A DNA stretch of 56,678 nt from Planctomycetaceae bacterium (GCA_021732785.1 JAKFUG010000061.1:1-56678); one strand, 5' to 3'; numbered from the stretch's first letter, positions 25,445 through 34,201 are shown. Numbers and translations: made by a program. Notes: a model not told the origin generated them from the sequence alone.

Positions 25445-26428
25445 TTAGCGGAGCAAGGCTTCGATTTCGGCCTGGGTGAATTTGCGCTGCAGTCGCGCCC
25501 CCATTTGGGCGACCACACGGGCGGCGGCGTGCGAGGCCAAATGGCCGGCCTGCTTCCAACTCAGGCCGTTGGTGATGCCGTAGAGGATGCCCGCCGCGTA
25601 CATGTCACCGGCACCGGTGGTGTCGATGGCCTTCACCGGCACGCCTTCGACGGGAAAGACCTGACCGCCGTGCATCAACAGAGAACCGTCGGCTCCCAAC
25701 GTCAGCGCGACATCCGCCGCGTAGCTGTGAATCTTTTGCGCACAATCGACCGGATCAATCAGCCCGGTGAGACTGCGGGCTTCTTCCAGATTACAGAACA
25801 ACAGGTCGACGGGGCCTTCGATCAGCTCCCAGAACAAATCGCGACAGATACCGACGAGGAACGGGTCGGAGATGGTCAGTGCGACCTTCACGCCGTTCTG
25901 TTTGGCGAGTTGTATCGCGTGCAAGGCCGCCTGACGGGTTGAGTCCCCGGCGAACAGGTAACCTTCGATATACACGAACTTCGCGCGGGCGAGTTCCGTT
26001 TCCACAATATCATCGGGGCACAGCGTCACCGTGACTCCGAGATGCGTCAGCATGGTGCGCTGAGCATCTTCCGTGATCAGGACCACACTCGTACCGGTTT
26101 GCCCGGCGGTCGCGGGGACCTCGATTTTCACCCCCAGTTCGCGCATGTCTTTCTGAAAGAAGTCGCCGAGGTCGTCTCGGCCGATCTTGCCGACGTAGGC
26201 CGCTTTGCCGCCGAAATCCGCGACGCCGATGATGGTGTTCGCCGCCGATCCTCCCGCACAGCGATGCAGCGGTGCGCCCCGCAAGGACTCGAGCACGCGC
26301 GTCTGCGTGGGCTCATCCACCAGGGTCATGATCCCTTTGGCAAAACCGAGCCCGTCCAAATGCGGGTCGCCGATTTTGGTCTGAATGTCGACGAGGGCAT
26401 TGCCCACACCGTAGACGTCGTACTGCAT
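25445..26428 (-). CDS. PfkB-family carbohydrate/adenosine kinase
   Basis: A 327-residue PfkB-family kinase. The N-terminal motif is [10 protein letters not shown], the first signature is [18 protein letters not shown], and the second signature [14 protein letters not shown] holds the catalytic Asp and anion hole. [18 protein letters not shown] resembles adenosine kinase and the related sugar kinases annotated as adenosine kinase in planctomycetes and alphaproteobacteria. It would phosphorylate adenosine or a ribose- or fructose-type sugar with ATP in the cytoplasm. The start is an ATG with only a weak upstream GAAAG. A ThuA gene lies 79 bases upstream on the same strand, and the gap contains a copy of the GGGGCGCGAAACCGC repeat. 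Confidence 0.88.
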   Translation of the reverse strand: MQYDVYGVGNALVDIQTKIGDPHLDGLGFAKGIMTLVDEPTQTRVLESLRGAPLHRCAGGSAANTIIGVADFGGKAAYVGKIGRDDLGDFFQKDMRELGVKIEVPATAGQTGTSVVLITEDAQRTMLTHLGVTVTLCPDDIVETELARAKFVYIEGYLFAGDSTRQAALHAIQLAKQNGVKVALTISDPFLVGICRDLFWELIEGPVDLLFCNLEEARSLTGLIDPVDCAQKIHSYAADVALTLGADGSLLMHGGQVFPVEGVPVKAIDTTGAGDMYAAGILYGITNGLSWKQAGHLASHAAARVVAQMGARLQRKFTQAEIEALLR

Positions 26429-26475
26429 GCTGTCTTTCGGGAGTGAAGTTGGGGGACACTGTGGGGGATCAGCGC

Positions 26476-26497
26476 GGGGCGCGAAACCGCACAGCGG
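26476..26497. repeat. GGGGCGCGAAACCGC repeat, half-site copy
   Basis: GGGGCGCGAAACCGCACAGC begins this 22-base element. It shares its first 15 bases with the arm of the perfect hairpin at 3580-3628 and differs by one base from the inverse of 51524-51545. No inverted partner lies within the gap, so it is a single arm. It lies 10 bases beyond the stop of the ThuA gene. Confidence 0.55.
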
Positions 26498-26507
26498 AGT
26501 CGGAAAT

Positions 26508-27275
26508 TTACTTGGTGGATTTGAGGTATTCGGCGTTCAATTTGCCGCAGGACCACAGGAGTCCGCGGGTGACCATGTCGAGATACCGTGGATCATCGAC
26601 GGTGGCGTTGTTATGGCCGATGGTGGTGCTGAAAACCTTGCCTTTGCCGTATTCGTTGGTCCAGGCCACAACGAAATCGTCCACTTTGCTGCCGGTGTCC
26701 TGACGACCCCGGGCCAGCGGTTTCGCGGTCTCGAACAGCTTGATGTTGTTGTAGAGTTCTTCGTTGATCGTCGTCCAGTTTTCCAATGGCTTGGTCACCG
26801 GGTGGTCGCGATCGATGAAGGTGATGTCGATCGGCTTCTGCGGACCGTGACCCGATGATTGAATCCCGACGAACTGGAACCAGTCGTCGGTCCCCACGCG
26901 GTAGCAGTGCATCGCACAGTGCAGATTGACGGCCCCGACGCCGTTCTTGTGAGCACCCAGTATGTTTTGAACGTAAGGCATGTCTTTCACATCGGCCGAG
27001 CATTCATCGTGAATGACGACCTGATATCCCGCAGCCCAATCGGGCTTTTCGTAGATGTCAAACCGGGCTTTAGTGCTGCGGTCATCGGAATGGATGAGAT
27101 CGACGGTCACATAGGCGCGGGCTTCGATGCCGGCCTTCAACAGATTCTTCTGCGCGACGTAGTCGTGACAACATCCTCCGGTGATGAGCAACGCTTTAAT
27201 GGGCGTCGGGTCCGCAGCGAAGGCATCGACACAGACGATTCCGCTCAGCAGGGCGGCAGCGATCCAACGGGTCAT
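26508..27275 (-). CDS. ThuA-domain secreted protein
   Basis: A 255-residue ThuA-like (trehalose-utilisation) protein with a class I glutamine-amidotransferase-like fold. A signal peptide ([20 protein letters not shown]) gives export. The body shows [53 protein letters not shown] and a C-terminal region with [12 protein letters not shown], typical of the planctomycete ThuA group. Two ATGs are possible: for the one at 27281 the GAGGAG would touch the start codon, while for 27275 the spacing is 6 bases, so I chose 27275. The family's activity is largely unproven, with a link to sugar conversion. Probably co-transcribed with the PfkB kinase. Confidence 0.9.
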   Translation of the reverse strand: MTRWIAAALLSGIVCVDAFAADPTPIKALLITGGCCHDYVAQKNLLKAGIEARAYVTVDLIHSDDRSTKARFDIYEKPDWAAGYQVVIHDECSADVKDMPYVQNILGAHKNGVGAVNLHCAMHCYRVGTDDWFQFVGIQSSGHGPQKPIDITFIDRDHPVTKPLENWTTINEELYNNIKLFETAKPLARGRQDTGSKVDDFVVAWTNEYGKGKVFSTTIGHNNATVDDPRYLDMVTRGLLWSCGKLNAEYLKSTK

Positions 27276-27413
27276 AACCATCTCCTCGGGTGAAGCTTCG
27301 CAGTGGGAATGAATGTCCGCCGTGGATTGTGGCGAATTGAAAACCGAACGTCGAGCGTGCCCCCGACATCAGACAGGGGGAGCGCTGAAAAAAATGGGAA
27401 CGCCCCGTCTGCA

Positions 27414-28673
27414 TCAGTGTCCAAGCGGGGGCGGCGTGACCGCGGTGCGTGAAAGATAACTCGCATCCCGCAGGGTGATCACCAAACCCAGCGAGACCGC
27501 CATTAATCCTGCACCCACCCAATAGGGCAGGGCGAGATCGATTCCCTGCATCGGCAAGGCGATGAGCGGACCCAGAATTCGGGCCAACGCCGACATGCTT
27601 TGCCCGACGCCGAGAATGCCCCCCTGTTCGTCGTCGCTGGCACACAAGGACAGCAACGCCTGCAACGACGGCGTGGTCGCCGAATAACCGACAACCGCGA
27701 TCGGCAACACGGCGTAGACCAGCGTCATGGAATTCTGCTGGCTCGTCCAGCCGAGCAGCAACAACCCCGCGGACATCAAAGCCACGCCGGCGAGCCCCAT
27801 CCAGAATTCACCCCAGCGCGGAATCAGTTTCCGCACGAGCCCGCCTTGAGCAATCGTCAGGATCAGGCCGATGTAAGCGAATGTCAGGAAATTGAGGCCG
27901 TCGGTTTGCCCGAGGCGCTTCGTCAATAACGATAACGTCGTTTCAAACTGCGCGAACGCAAACGTCGTGAGAAACACGGCGGCAAGGATGGCACCGATAT
28001 GCGGCCGGACAAGGGCCTTCTGAAAGGCCCCCCGATCGAAGAGGGGGCCGCGTTTGGCCGGTGTGCTGGATTCCTTCAACGACTCGGGCAACTTCCACAT
28101 GGCGAAACCAAAAGCCGCGGCCGACAACACGGCCGCGAGATACCCAGGCCAGGCACTGGGACCGTTTCCTTCCGAAGCGAACAGGAGACTTGCCGCACCG
28201 AGCAAGGGCCCGAATGTAAAGCCGATGCCGAATGCCGCACCGATCAGCGCCATCCCTTTCCCGCGGTTGGCTTTGTCCGTCGAATCCGCGATGTAGGCCT
28301 GCGCGGTGGGAATCGTCGCCCCCGCGATGCCGGCCCCGATGCGGGTGACGAACAACCAGAAGAGCGGGCTCATTCCGTAAATCGGACCACTGTTTCCCAC
28401 ATGCGTGATGCGGGCGAACAGGAAATAGAAAACCGCGGAACCAGCCAGACCGATCAGCAACACCGGGCGGCGGCCGATACGATCGGAAAGTCGGCCCCAC
28501 AGCGGCGCGAAGAGAAACTGCATCGCCGAGAACGAGGCCATCAACCCGCCGAGCATCCATTTCGACGATTCGAAGTGCTCGCCGTACCGCGGCAACAACG
28601 GCAGCACGATTCCGAAGCCGAGCAAATCGATAAAGACGACCAGAAAAATGATCAACAACGGAGAGCGGGACAC
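27414..28673 (-). CDS. MFS transporter, TetA/DHA1-like
   Basis: A 419-residue, 12-helix major facilitator transporter of the drug:H+ antiporter type. The DHA1 motifs are visible: VVFIDLLGFGIVLPLLPRYG in helix 1, the loop GRLSDRIGRRPVLLIG between helices 2 and 3, and RIGAGIAGATIPTAQAYIAD with FGIGFTFGPLLG in helices 4-5. This resembles TetA-type tetracycline exporters, but such annotations in environmental bacteria rarely mean resistance; the substrate is unknown. The start codon is GTG. A weak hairpin (AGAC...GTCT around 27371-27410) follows the stop, so it may end its transcript before the ThuA gene. The inner membrane location is certain from hydrophobicity. Confidence 0.92.
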   Translation of the reverse strand: MSRSPLLIIFLVVFIDLLGFGIVLPLLPRYGEHFESSKWMLGGLMASFSAMQFLFAPLWGRLSDRIGRRPVLLIGLAGSAVFYFLFARITHVGNSGPIYGMSPLFWLFVTRIGAGIAGATIPTAQAYIADSTDKANRGKGMALIGAAFGIGFTFGPLLGAASLLFASEGNGPSAWPGYLAAVLSAAAFGFAMWKLPESLKESSTPAKRGPLFDRGAFQKALVRPHIGAILAAVFLTTFAFAQFETTLSLLTKRLGQTDGLNFLTFAYIGLILTIAQGGLVRKLIPRWGEFWMGLAGVALMSAGLLLLGWTSQQNSMTLVYAVLPIAVVGYSATTPSLQALLSLCASDDEQGGILGVGQSMSALARILGPLIALPMQGIDLALPYWVGAGLMAVSLGLVITLRDASYLSRTAVTPPPLGH

Positions 28674-28768
28674 GGCGAACCTAACTGCAATAACCAGCGG
28701 CGGACCAATTCACGTCCGCACAGCGTAGGGTGTGGACGGCATCCTGGGCAAGTCGGTCGACAAGACCG

Positions 28769-30118
28769 TTACGAAACGGCGGTCCGCGCCAGTTGAATGG
28801 CTTCGGCACAGAGTTTCTTCGCGACGGCATCACCGGGAGCTTCCGCAATCACGCGGATGATCGGTTCGGTGTTGCTCGCGCGAACCTGCACCCAACGATC
28901 GGGCCAGTCGAGTCGCAAGCCGTCTCCCTCGGTGGCGGTCGCGTCTCCGTAAGCTTTACGAAGGGCATCGCACGCGGCGGTGACCCGTTCGCGCGGACAA
29001 TGCAGCTTGTCCTTCACGATGGTGTACTGCGGTAGTTGATCGACCCACTGCGACAACGGTGCGGTTCGTTGCGCGAGACCTTCGAGAACATACGCCATGC
29101 TGACAAAACTGTCGCGGACATAGCCGACTTTGGGCTCAATGACGCCGCCATTCCCTTCGCCGCCGATGAGCGCATTCACTTCGCGCATTTTGGCAACGAC
29201 ATTGGCTTCCCCCACCGCCGAGCGATGGAACACGCAGCCGTACTTGGCCGCGAGATCGGCGGTGACTCGACTTGTCGAACCATTCACCACAACCGGCCCT
29301 TTTTGACCGCGTGCGAGAATGTGATCGACACATAGCGCCAGGGTCAATTCTTCACCGATATACCGCCCGGTGTTGTCGACGATGGCCAACCGATCGGCAT
29401 CGGGGTCTTCCGCGAAACCGACATCGGCACCGAGTTGCTGGACCTTCGTTGCCAGATCGGTGAGATTCTCTTTCAACGGTTCCGCGGGATGTTCAAAGCG
29501 ACCATCGGGAGTTCCGCCGAGCACGGTGACTTCGCAACCGAGTTCTTCCAGTAACCGCGGTCCCAGAATCGCGCCGGAACCGTGGTTGACATCGAGCACG
29601 ACTTTGAATTTCCGCTGCCGAATTGCACCGACGGAGACCAACGACATGACGCGGTCCAGATGCACCATCGCCCCGTTGTGCATTGTCTCGACGGAACCCA
29701 AGCCGTCCCAGCGGCGATAGTTCGGCGGCTGCTCCAATGCGGCGAGCAACCGTTGCCCCAAGGCCGCATCAAACACCCCGCCGATCGGAGCAAACGGTTT
29801 CAGACCGTTCCATTCGATGGGATTGTGGCTCGCGGTGATCTGCAATCCGCCGGCGGCTTTGAGGTGCGTGACGAGCACCCCGCATGTCGGCGTGGAGGCG
29901 ATACCGAGATCCACGACTTTGCAACCGGTGGCCAGCAGCCCCGACAACACCGCGTGCCGCACCATTTCGCCGGTGCTGCGGCCATCGCGGGAAAGGACAA
30001 CCGTCCCGCCGTCGAAAATCGTCCCCAGCGCCGCGGCGAACCGGGTGACATATTCGGGGTCAAGTCCGTCACCAATGATGCCGCGTAAACCCGAGATGCT
30101 GAGAATCCGTTCTGCCAT
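28769..30118 (-). CDS. glmM: Phosphoglucosamine mutase / phosphohexomutase (GlmM-like)
   Basis: A 449-residue alpha-D-phosphohexomutase, the length of GlmM and archaeal-type phosphomannomutases. The four signatures are present: the phosphoserine loop TASHNP (Ser98), the magnesium loop AEDPDADRLAIVD, the sugar-binding loop GGEGNGGV, and the phosphate-binding RASNTEPIIRV. GlmM normally carries GGExSGH; GGEGNGGV is the form of planctomycete and archaeal members, so glucosamine 6-phosphate, glucose or mannose 6-phosphate remain possible substrates. AAGGA nine bases before the ATG at 30118 supports this start; the longer frame to 30238 overlaps the preceding gene. It lies 49 bases downstream of the nucleoside-hydrolase homologue and probably shares its transcript. 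Confidence 0.87.
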   Translation of the reverse strand: MAERILSISGLRGIIGDGLDPEYVTRFAAALGTIFDGGTVVLSRDGRSTGEMVRHAVLSGLLATGCKVVDLGIASTPTCGVLVTHLKAAGGLQITASHNPIEWNGLKPFAPIGGVFDAALGQRLLAALEQPPNYRRWDGLGSVETMHNGAMVHLDRVMSLVSVGAIRQRKFKVVLDVNHGSGAILGPRLLEELGCEVTVLGGTPDGRFEHPAEPLKENLTDLATKVQQLGADVGFAEDPDADRLAIVDNTGRYIGEELTLALCVDHILARGQKGPVVVNGSTSRVTADLAAKYGCVFHRSAVGEANVVAKMREVNALIGGEGNGGVIEPKVGYVRDSFVSMAYVLEGLAQRTAPLSQWVDQLPQYTIVKDKLHCPRERVTAACDALRKAYGDATATEGDGLRLDWPDRWVQVRASNTEPIIRVIAEAPGDAVAKKLCAEAIQLARTAVS

Positions 30119-30167
30119 CGGTTCGCAATCCTTGCTGGTTGAAAAAGCCGCTGTTCTGCGACCGCAA

Positions 30168-31142
30168 TTAGCGGGCGCGGCGCAGCGTCGCCATGACGTA
30201 GTCGTGCAAGCCTTGCATGTTGACGTCAATGAGAACATCCAGATTCGGCCGCCAGGTTTTCATCGCGCGGCGATCGAACACGGTCATGCCCCGCGTGAGC
30301 CGACCTTCGGTTTCGACATCGACAGACATCGCCTGGCGAATGAACAGGGCGGGGCGGGCGACGGCGGCAATCGCCGCGGCTTCCGGAAAGTTGAAGCCTT
30401 CAATCCCGCAGTGCTGATGACACGCCCGCAATCCATATGTCAGCAGCGACTGCAGCAATTGCCCGGCAGTCGAGGTTTCCGGCAAATCGAGTTGCTGCAC
30501 ATGATTGAATGTGAGTGTGGTTTTTGCCCCGGCATCCAGCGGGACCAGCGTTTTTGTCGCCGGGTATCGCAGCATACGGCGGGCGGCATCGGGTTCGAAA
30601 CAGACATTGAATTCCGCCGTCGGCGTGATATCGCCCGGTGCGATCACGGTCCCCGCCATCGAGACGACGCCTTTCAATCGCGAAAGAAACTCCGGATCGA
30701 GTTCCGTCGCCCACGCTAAGGAGGTGAGCGGCCCCAGCGTGATGATCGTGACTTCACCGGGATATTCCCGACTGATTTCGATCATTAACTTGGCAGACGA
30801 TTTGGCGTGATAAAGATGGGTATCGCCCACCGGCCAGTCACCCAGGCCGTGCTCACCGTTCAGACGGCGCGAAATGTCGGCGTCATCACCGTACCGCTCG
30901 CTGAAACGGACCAACTCGTATTGCGACTCCGGGGAATCGGCAATCCCCAAGCGTGGCCGTTTCGGCGGGTCCATCGCTTCGATAATCGACCACAGATTCG
31001 AGCCCGCCTGCGTGGCGGAGACCCGTCCGCCGACTCCGGTCACGGCGACGATATCGAGTTCGGGATCCATCAGCGCGAGGCAGAGCGCCAAACCGTCACC
31101 GATGCCGGGATCGGCGTCAATCATTACTTTTTGCGGCGCCAT
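30168..31142 (-). CDS. Inosine-uridine-preferring nucleoside hydrolase family protein, altered active site
   Basis: A 324-residue IunH-family protein. Functional members hydrolyse ribonucleosides to base and ribose using a calcium ion held by the N-terminal DxDPGxDD motif. Here the motif reads DADPGIGDG (residues 9-17): the first two Asp and the last are kept, but the Asp that contacts the ribose is Gly15. The later HD pair that completes the metal site aligns with PE in NFPEAAAIAAV. The ITLGPLTSLA and AEFNVCFEPDAARR segments are normal. It is therefore a divergent member that may act on another glycoside, be weak, or bind without catalysis. Length is typical; the ATG at 31142 is the first. 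Upstream partner of the phosphohexomutase. Confidence 0.85.
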   Translation of the reverse strand: MAPQKVMIDADPGIGDGLALCLALMDPELDIVAVTGVGGRVSATQAGSNLWSIIEAMDPPKRPRLGIADSPESQYELVRFSERYGDDADISRRLNGEHGLGDWPVGDTHLYHAKSSAKLMIEISREYPGEVTIITLGPLTSLAWATELDPEFLSRLKGVVSMAGTVIAPGDITPTAEFNVCFEPDAARRMLRYPATKTLVPLDAGAKTTLTFNHVQQLDLPETSTAGQLLQSLLTYGLRACHQHCGIEGFNFPEAAAIAAVARPALFIRQAMSVDVETEGRLTRGMTVFDRRAMKTWRPNLDVLIDVNMQGLHDYVMATLRRAR

Positions 31143-31396
31143 TCCCTGACCTCCGAAAGCGTTCCGTCAACTCCCGGTCATATCGTACCGAGAATCTTGC
31201 GGCGGATGCAAATCGTGAGGTCGTCAACAGCCGGAACTCACAATTACGGTTGCCGACCGGCGCTCGTCCCCATCCGTTCGGTCTGAAATCGATTGTTGAC
31301 ATCGGTTAAACGGGATGAGTAGCATGCGATCGGGCGGCCGAAACCGGCTTCCAGTCGGCCGCATTTCACGGGTCAACACACTGCTGGGACACTATT

Positions 31397-31525
31397 ATGT
31401 TTGCAGGCCTCGGTACAGCCATCATCGAAGTTCTTCTCGCTCTCATCGGCCCTCTCGCCGATGTCATCTCGGCCATCATCGTTGCGATTATCGACTATCT
31501 GACCGGGGGCGGCGGCGGAATGTAA
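31397..31525 (+). CDS. 42-residue hydrophobic protein, possible Flp-type mini-pilin
   Basis: A 42-codon frame: ATG at 31397, GGGA seven bases upstream, TAA at 31523-31525, followed by a perfect hairpin that would end its transcript. The product starts MFAGLGTAIIEVLLALIG and ends DYLTGGGGGM. One 25-30-residue hydrophobic segment fills it. Gly6 followed by Glu11 fits the Gly-x4-Glu cleavage pattern of type IVb/Flp prepilins, with V in place of the usual Y/F; the leader is short and lacks positive charge. It converges on the Tad locus, which otherwise shows no pilin gene. That it is a small membrane protein is clear from sequence; the pilin role is speculative. It could also be an unrelated membrane peptide or a toxin-like peptide. 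Confidence 0.6.
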   Translation: MFAGLGTAIIEVLLALIGPLADVISAIIVAIIDYLTGGGGGM

Positions 31526-31553
31526 CCAACTGACCGCAGTACAAAGACGACTT

Positions 31554-31579
31554 GAACGCCCGGGACAACCCGGGCGTTC
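31554..31579 (+). terminator. Perfect 11-bp hairpin after the small hydrophobic gene
   Basis: GAACGCCCGGG (31554-31564), loop ACAA, CCCGGGCGTTC (31569-31579), followed by TCATT. It lies 28 bases after the 42-codon gene. The T tract is poor, but stem strength and position fit a terminator. Confidence 0.65.
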
Positions 31580-31590
31580 TCATTGACTCA

Positions 31591-31612
31591 CGCGTCGGGG
31601 GCACCCGACGCG
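31591..31612. terminator. Second hairpin between the small gene and tadC
   Basis: CGCGTCGGG (31591-31599), loop GGCA, CCCGACGCG (31604-31612). It lies between two convergent genes and may serve tadC on the minus strand or back up the preceding hairpin. No T tract follows on either strand. Confidence 0.45.
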
Positions 31613-31698
31613 CGAATTGGAGCACGCGATCATCACCGCAGCGCTCCCCCGCGGGTCGCGACGACAACGAGGGAGCGTATTTGCGAGAATGGGGGCCG

Positions 31699-32982
31699 CT
31701 ACCGTTGTCCCGCGTTGGGATCGGGCACCGGACCCGTGCGACGAATTGCGTTCAGCCGTGCGATGGCGCCCGAACCCTGATCGAGCGAGGCGCGGCCCCC
31801 TTCGTAGAAGAACTTCGACAATTCGACAATCGCCGGACCCAGCAGGAACAAATAGACCGCAGGCATCAGGCAGAACACCGTCGGGAAGAGCAACCGGAAT
31901 GTGGCGCGATTCCCCTTTTCATCGGTTCGTTGCCGCAAGCTTTCCCGCATGGTATCCGAGTGCGACTTCAACGCTTCCGTCACGCTTGTCCCCATGCGCT
32001 CAGTCTGATTGATAAGCGATGTGAAGGAGTGAACTTCCGGGATATCCACCCGCTTGCTGAAGTTGTTCAGCGCGGTGGGTAACCCAGCGAGCGAGGCCTG
32101 CTCGGTGACAATTCGTAATTCTTGCGCGAGGGCGGGATAAGGGCCGCGAAGGTCGCGAAGGATTCGGCTCAAGGAATCGGTAATTGTGAGACCCTGACTC
32201 ACGCACATGTTGAGCATGTCGAGCAGGTCAGGCATCCCTTGTTCGATCTGGCTGCGACGTTCCGCCGCCTGACCGCGGACATACAACCGCGGGAACGCCC
32301 ACCCGAGCAAGGGCAGGGCGATAATCGAGATGACGGCCAGCCATTCCAGGCGTTGCGGAGCGAGAATCAGCGCGACGCCACCAATCACGAGGCCGAGCAT
32401 CATCAACAGATAACGCGTTGCCGCCAGGTTCTCGAACGCATGCGGTTGATAGAATCCCGCGGCGTGAAGTTCTTTGCGGGCTTCGTCGCGACGGGGTTCG
32501 GAATCGGGCAGCATCGCCGCCAGCGTGGGCGTCAATCCCCCGTACGCCAAGTCGTCCGTTCGCACCGACGGAACATCCGACGGGCGAATGAACGGCAGCG
32601 GTTGTTTCAAGGCTTCCGGCCGCAAACCCAGCTTCCGTTCCCAGGCGCGGACGGGCGGCGTGTTGCTGGATGTACTTGTGGTCGATGTGGCCATCACAGT
32701 CGGTGTGACGGCTTCTGGTGTCTTGAGAATCGAAACGGCCGGCAGCGGAGCCGCCGCCGGTATCGGTGAAGGCGTGACCACCGGGGTTTCAACGCGCGTC
32801 GTGGCCGCCGTAATGGGTTCACTGGGGCGAGATGGACGCGGTGGTGTTGGACGAGTCTCGGGTACCACCGATCGTCGGTCGTGCTGACTCACCTGGCGCT
32901 TTTGCCAGACGCGCATCAGCAGCCAGACAACGGCCACGCCGGAGACAACGTAGAAGGCGGATAACATCCAGGGGGGGAACAT
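31699..32982 (-). CDS. tadC: Tad pilus/secretion inner-membrane protein TadC
   Basis: A 427-residue GspF/TadC-family platform protein of the Tad (type IVc) pilus system. The C-terminal half is the GspF-type domain: PDLLDMLNMCVSQGLTITDS, then ELRIVTEQASLAGLPTALNN, SLINQTERMGTSVTEALKSH and the closing helix LLFPTVFCLMPAVYLFLLGP. With TadB it forms the membrane platform driven by TadA. Unusually, between an N-terminal helix (residues 5-25) and the platform lies a Pro/Thr/Ala-rich linker of about 120 residues, much longer than in typical ~300-residue TadC. GGGAGAG six bases upstream supports the ATG at 32982. Last gene of the Tad cluster on this strand. Confidence 0.9.
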   Translation of the reverse strand: MFPPWMLSAFYVVSGVAVVWLLMRVWQKRQVSQHDRRSVVPETRPTPPRPSRPSEPITAATTRVETPVVTPSPIPAAAPLPAVSILKTPEAVTPTVMATSTTSTSSNTPPVRAWERKLGLRPEALKQPLPFIRPSDVPSVRTDDLAYGGLTPTLAAMLPDSEPRRDEARKELHAAGFYQPHAFENLAATRYLLMMLGLVIGGVALILAPQRLEWLAVISIIALPLLGWAFPRLYVRGQAAERRSQIEQGMPDLLDMLNMCVSQGLTITDSLSRILRDLRGPYPALAQELRIVTEQASLAGLPTALNNFSKRVDIPEVHSFTSLINQTERMGTSVTEALKSHSDTMRESLRQRTDEKGNRATFRLLFPTVFCLMPAVYLFLLGPAIVELSKFFYEGGRASLDQGSGAIARLNAIRRTGPVPDPNAGQR

Positions 32983-33020
32983 ATTTTCTCTCCCGGCAAA
33001 GCGGGGCTAGGCACAAGGGG

Positions 33021-33152
33021 AAGTTCCAAATTCCAAAGACCAAATTCCAAACAAAGAGAGAAGCTTAAGGCATTCGTCAATTCTGGAATCGTGTTGCATT
33101 TCGTGGTTTGGAATTTATTTCCTTGAGAGTTATTTGGAACTTGGAATTTCTC
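33021..33152. repeat. TTCCAA/TTGGAA inverted repeat between tadB and tadC
   Basis: Repeated AAGTTCCAAATTCCAAAG-type words at 33021-33052 face their inverses (TTTGGAATTTATTTCC, TTTGGAACTTGGAATTTC) at 33108-33151. The element fills the 172-base gap and abuts the tadB stop. AT-rich composition contrasts with the coding regions around it. A related element lies at 34039-34196. Confidence 0.8.
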
Positions 33153-33154
33153 TT

Positions 33155-34015
33155 TTACGTTCGTTGACTGTCACGCAGGATACGGAACACCCACAGGGCA
33201 CCAATGATTTCCAGAGCCAGCGCCAGCAGAGTCGCATTCCGGCCCCAGGGCGAACCGAGCAGCTTCGAGAAGTAATCCGGATCGCGAAACAGGAAGAACG
33301 TCAGCACGGCGGGCGGGATCAACACCATCAAAATTGCGGTGGCCCGACTGGCGGCGGTGGCGGCCCGCAAGCGTCCGAGGAACAACAACCGGTCGCGCAC
33401 CGTTTGCGACAACCGCGTGAGGACCGTCACCAGATCGCCACCCGTTTGCTGCTGAACCACCAGCGTGGTTCGTAACAGGTTCAACGTCATCAAACCGGTG
33501 CGATACGGCAAATCGGCCATCGCATCGTGCAGCGACATCCCCATTTCCATGCGACCGGTTGCTAGCCGAAGTTCGCCGCCGAGCGGCTGAGGCGTATCCT
33601 CGGCGACGAGTTGCAAGCACTGTTCGACACTGCGTCCTGTCGAGGCCGCACGGGCGAGTTCTTCCAACATCGGCGGCAATTGTTTCAGAAGCTGCGTCTG
33701 CCGTTGCGACCGGGCAAACATCGCCGCACCAATGGGAACCAGAAAGCCCATCATCCCGGCGAACGCGGTGGTCAACAGGTTTTCGTGAAGCACGAACACC
33801 AGTCCGCCGAGTGTCATCGCGCCCAGGATGCACAGCAGCAACACCACCGTCGGCGACAATCCCCAGCCGCATTGCAGCATGAGGGTATCGAACCAACTGT
33901 TGATGCGGTCGGACGTATCGACATCGCGCCCGGTGCCGAACTGATCCTGATCTTTCAGGATCCCGGCAAACTCGGGCCGCGCTTCGATGGCGCTAGAGAA
34001 CGTGGTGGCAGCCAT
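33155..34015 (-). CDS. tadB: Tad pilus/secretion inner-membrane protein TadB
   Basis: A 286-residue GspF-domain protein, the first of the two Tad platform components. Three or four hydrophobic segments: VVLLLCILGAMTLGGLVFVL, TTAFAGMMGFLVPIGAAMFA, AILMVLIPPAVLTFFLF and a C-terminal one. The cytoplasmic domain includes LPPMLEELARAASTGRSVEQ, GGELRLATGRMEMGMSLHDA and RTTLVVQQQTGGDLVTVLTR, the TadB pattern, followed by LRAATAASRATA. It would interact with TadA and TadC. The gene is flanked on both sides by TTCCAA-type inverted repeats, which makes this otherwise compact operon loosely spaced. Confidence 0.9.
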   Translation of the reverse strand: MAATTFSSAIEARPEFAGILKDQDQFGTGRDVDTSDRINSWFDTLMLQCGWGLSPTVVLLLCILGAMTLGGLVFVLHENLLTTAFAGMMGFLVPIGAAMFARSQRQTQLLKQLPPMLEELARAASTGRSVEQCLQLVAEDTPQPLGGELRLATGRMEMGMSLHDAMADLPYRTGLMTLNLLRTTLVVQQQTGGDLVTVLTRLSQTVRDRLLFLGRLRAATAASRATAILMVLIPPAVLTFFLFRDPDYFSKLLGSPWGRNATLLALALEIIGALWVFRILRDSQRT

Positions 34016-34038
34016 TTCTATGGTCCGATGCGGTGATC

Positions 34039-34196
34039 AAGTTCCAAATTCCAAAATCCAAGTTCCAAACAAGATGAAAATTCCAAATTCCAAACGAAGA
34101 GGGGCTTCGTACAGCGTTGGAGGATGGTCTTCTCTTCGTTTGGAATTTCTCCCTTTGGAACTTGTTTGGAATTTGGACTTTGGAACTTGGAATTTT
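34039..34196. repeat. TTCCAA/TTGGAA inverted repeat between tadA and tadB
   Basis: Left half: four or more TTCCAA words (AAGTTCCAAATTCCAAAATC, AAGTTCCAAACAAG, AAATTCCAAATTCC) at 34039-34095. Right half: the inverses (CGTTTGGAATTTC, TTTGGAACTTGTTTGG, TTTGGAACTTGGAATTTT) at 34137-34196. A CTTCG-flanked, more GC-rich centre separates them. Fills the gap before the tadA stop and resembles the element at 33021-33152. Confidence 0.85.
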
Positions 34197-34201
34197 ATTC
34201 T

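Noticed and set aside
27367-27413. Intrinsic terminator after the MFS gene
   Set aside because: Only a short imperfect stem (AGAC...GTCT) with the A-run inside the loop; too weak to list as a feature.
27414-28673. Tetracycline resistance gene
   Set aside because: The TetA-like motifs are general to DHA1 exporters; nothing in the sequence or context (no TetR, no mobile element) supports drug resistance.
33021-34196. TTCCAA repeats as a CRISPR array
   Set aside because: The units are short, face each other as inverted repeats, and there are no regular unique spacers or cas genes.
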